64,000 nt of DNA from Hepsetus odoe (lineage: Eukaryota > Chordata > Actinopteri > Characiformes > Hepsetidae): positions 9,718,725 to 9,782,724 of the forward strand of contig CM029380.1 in the NCBI GenBank assembly GCA_017165825.1, given 5' to 3'. Shown piece by piece: positions 61,471 through 64,000 of this stretch. The position numbers and the translations under genes were made by a program. The notes below the pieces were generated by a model. The model ran no database searches, had not been told where the DNA came from, and saw only the letters and a program-made list of their open reading frames with translations. Numbering within the stretch: the stretch's first letter is position 1; each line of letters opens with the position of its first letter.

Positions 61471-63155
61471 CTTTAATAATATGTAAAAATTGTATTTTAG
61501 AAGTGTTGATGATACCTATGATACATTCTGAAAAAGGCTTCAGCCTTTGAATAAGGGACCAATTTTACCTGTGGTGATGAGGAAGTGGGCATGCCTTGAT
61601 GTAAGAATGTCGGGTTCATTGCACACCCACACACATTCTCATGTAGCCTGGCTCTGACTGTGAGCCAGACTTGCAAACAGGAATCCCTTTATTTCTTCTT
61701 ATGCAGCTGTAGACCTTGCTGTCTGCTACATTAAACTCACATTTTGCTGTTATACTCCCTGGTTCGAGCCCATCCTGCCTGACCCATTTTTGTCTTTGCA
61801 AACAATCCTTGGCAGTGACAGTATGAAACTTGAGTAGATGGTTGAAAATATTAATAGATGGATGGAGTGGAGTAGGTAAAAGTTAAAAGGCTGGAGAAGA
61901 TAAATGGCAATGGAAAATTCTTGAAAATGATCATCGAAGTTTAAATTAAGTAATAGTGTTGGGAGGCTTGATGTGGTTGAGATGGGAATGGGTCTTGTGT
62001 GAGATCATTGCTAGCCAGAATGCTGCACTTTACTGGCCAGCTGCCATGTGGTGTAGGTGGAGCTTCCTTCCTCAGGAGAAGAGTGAGAGGGTGGGAGGTG
62101 GCCTGTCTGCCCCCCAGCCAGCTGGGGTGGGCCTTTTCCTCTTCCAGGAGGCTTAGTGGCTTGTTCTGCTTCACTCTTTGTGGCATGCAAGAGATCCCTT
62201 ACCCTGTTTGTATGGAAAATTTAGCTAACACTATTTAATAGGAACAACCTGGGTCTTTTATAGGCTTCTACAAGTACCAAGCACTAACATCAGAACATAC
62301 AAAAAGCACCCAGTGACTTATCAAAGTGTTAAGCTAGGGGCAAGAGGTTCAGTAAGCCTGGCTGAGGCATGTTTGGAGCAAAGCATTGATTCTGAGTAAA
62401 GGAAAACAACAGTTTCATGCTGCGAATTGAACAGCTAATCTATTCATAAAGGGGAGAGTTTGTGGTTTGCACTCTGTGCAAGGTTTCTCGGAACTGTGTG
62501 TATGTGTTTGTGAGCTGATGTAGTGACAGTGTGGAACTGTGTGGAAGTAAAAATAGGCATAATAGATATGTCCCCATTGCTGGTGAGTAATTACTACAGA
62601 CTCTTTCTTTTGCACAGCTTTAGTCCCAGAGGGCTAATGTTCAGGACAGTTTAGTTTTTTGTTCAAACATGTCTTATTCATCCCATGTATCATTCCCTGC
62701 CATATTAAGTCATTCAAGTTGGAGAACTACCTAATTGTACACTAACCCTGAAAGAGTTGTGCATCCCTTGTTACTGATTAAAGACGTCTTTGTCCCTAGT
62801 GTATTTAAGCAGTTTAAATGACCTTAAATGAAGACTGCAGATCCTGAAAGGCATGTTAATCAGCCTGACTGATCACTGAGGAACATCATGTTTTGGTAGT
62901 TTGATTGCTATTGCCATTGTTCTTCAGTTGGGAATAAACTGTTGCAACATGGCACATGTTTTTAGTGTAGTTCAGTTTCTTTCTTACTTTTAAGCTGAAT
63001 TAAAAAAAAAAAACCACACTGCACCTTTATTGAGGTATATGTTCCTGAACAGGATTCTCCTCCAGTTCCACAATGAAAGGACAATTGTGTGGGTTGATCT
63101 TGGCCCTGGTCATAATTTAACAATACATTCAAAACAATACAGTTTCAAAATGAGG
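61471..63155. other. rras2: Non-coding DNA in rras2 intron 1
   Basis: No exon recognised. A poly(A) run sits at 63001-63013. Small open frames (for example 61956-62238) have no family resemblance. Confidence 0.45.
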
Positions 63156-63159
63156 TGTG

Positions 63160-63742
63160 GCTGCAGCTGGGAAGCAGTGTCTCGATATTCTGGAATTCTG
63201 GATCAAGAAACTTGGCTTCCAGTCAACATACTTGGCTTGCAATCTTCTCCTTCGTCTTTCGGCTGCTCCCGTTTAGGGGTTGCCACAGCAGATCAACTGT
63301 CTCCATTTCCTCTGGGCCTCTGAATCTTCCTTCAAACTGACCACCTTCATGTTCTCTTTCACCATGTCCACAAAGCTCCTCTTTGGTCTTCCACATTTCC
63401 TCTTTCCCAGCAGCTCCATATTCAAAATCCTCCTCCCAATATAATCCTCGTCAACCTTCCTTCTCTCCATCATATCAGCTAATTCTCTACCATTACCAGT
63501 CATGCTGCCAACATTTAAAGATCCTACTCTCACTTCCACTCTCCTCCATTTTTTTCTCTTTTCCTCCCTCATGACATGCCTTCCTCCCCTTCTTCTTTTT
63601 CTTCTCCTTTGGCCAACAGTTGCCCAGTTTCCACCAGCACCCTGTAGGCTAACAGCACTGGTGGCGGTCTTTGTTAACCCGGTCCTTGACTGATCCGGTA
63701 TGGAAATCTGTTTGGTTGTCCGCATATTGATTTGGCAAAAGT
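63160..63742 (-). mobile_element. RTE-like deletion derivative with 3' extension
   Basis: On the minus strand it starts at about 63742 with the RTE 5' region (compare 51775-52060) and reads to the endonuclease start ADMMERRKVD near 63456. It then jumps to DYIGRRILNMELLGKRKCGR near the C-terminus and runs to GGGAGCAGCCGAAAG (about 63262). The shared extra 3' segment (63245-63160), also present at 38190-38284, follows. The RT is gone, so the copy needs enzyme from elsewhere. Confidence 0.85.
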
Positions 63743-64000
63743 TTGCACATCCCAAAGATTCTCAATAGGGTTAAGGGCTGGACTCTGTGGTGGCCAATCC
63801 ATGTGTGAAAATGGCGTCTCATGCTCCCTTAACCACTCTTTAACTATTTGAGCCGATGAATCCTGGCATTGTCATCTTTGAATCTGCTTGTGCCATCAGG
63901 GAAAAAGAAATTCACTGATGGAATAACCTGGTCACTCAGTATATTCAAGTAGTCAGCTGACCTCATTCTTTGGGCACATAACATTGCTGAACCCTAGACC
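63743..64000 (-). mobile_element. Tc1-like transposase fragment, cut by the window edge
   Basis: On the minus strand the sequence resembles the Tc1 transposase region around SPDLNPIENL (complement of TCTCAATAGGGTTAAGGGC) and reads toward the N-terminal side at the right edge, with phrases common to fish Tc1 copies. The RTE derivative lies at its inner border. Confidence 0.6.

Noticed and set aside
61941..62238. Overlapping frames on both strands near 62 kb
   Set aside because: Each is under 85 codons and none resembles a known family.
1..64000. CRISPR arrays, operons or other prokaryotic systems
   Set aside because: Introns, SINEs and poly(A) signals show a vertebrate genome. No regularly spaced repeat array is present.

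Overview
The window looks like vertebrate nuclear DNA, most likely from a teleost fish. It holds split genes with short introns, and its order of pde3b, copb1 and rras2 matches a block I recall from human chromosome 11p15. Its repeats are those of fish: Tc1-like transposons, the RTE-clade LINE Rex3, L2/CR1-type LINEs, a Ty3/Gypsy element and tRNA-derived SINEs. The species cannot be named; an otophysan such as a catfish, characin or knifefish is only a guess.

Three protein-coding genes are supported. (1) pde3b, minus strand: only exon 1 is present (6444-7358); the rest lies beyond the left edge, so about 1-6443 is intron 1. (2) copb1, plus strand: complete, with a probable 5'UTR exon near 22.6 kb and 21 coding exons from 23249 to 35309. 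The exons sum to 2862 bases (953 residues plus stop), and a poly(A) signal lies at 35535. (3) rras2, plus strand: only exon 1 (43974-44075) with its GC-rich promoter; everything to the right edge is probably intron 1.

Layout: 1-6443, pde3b intron 1 with two dead Tc1-like elements and a SINE; 6444-7640, pde3b exon 1 and GC-rich promoter; 7.6-22.4 kb, intergenic repeats, including an L2/RTE mosaic (10.4-12.45 kb), a Ty3/Gypsy remnant split by a CR1/L2-type LINE (12.45-18.75 kb) and a Tc1 element in an RTE tail (19.5-21.05 kb); 22.4-35.6 kb, copb1, whose intron 16 carries a Rex3 copy with a SINE inside it; 35.6-43.6 kb, intergenic SINEs and an RTE fragment; 43.6-64 kb, rras2 promoter, exon 1 and intron 1, with a near full-length RTE-like LINE at 51.7-54.7 kb and deleted RTE copies at 61.2 and 63.2 kb.

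The three genes are ordinary cell genes (cyclic-nucleotide breakdown, COPI vesicle coat, Ras-type GTPase) and do not form one pathway; their adjacency is ancestral synteny. I found no new gene system. The notable signals are in the repeats: a SINE tail resembling the Rex3 3' end, two RTE deletion derivatives sharing an extra 3' segment, exact target-site duplications that order the insertions, and a GC-AG intron in copb1.
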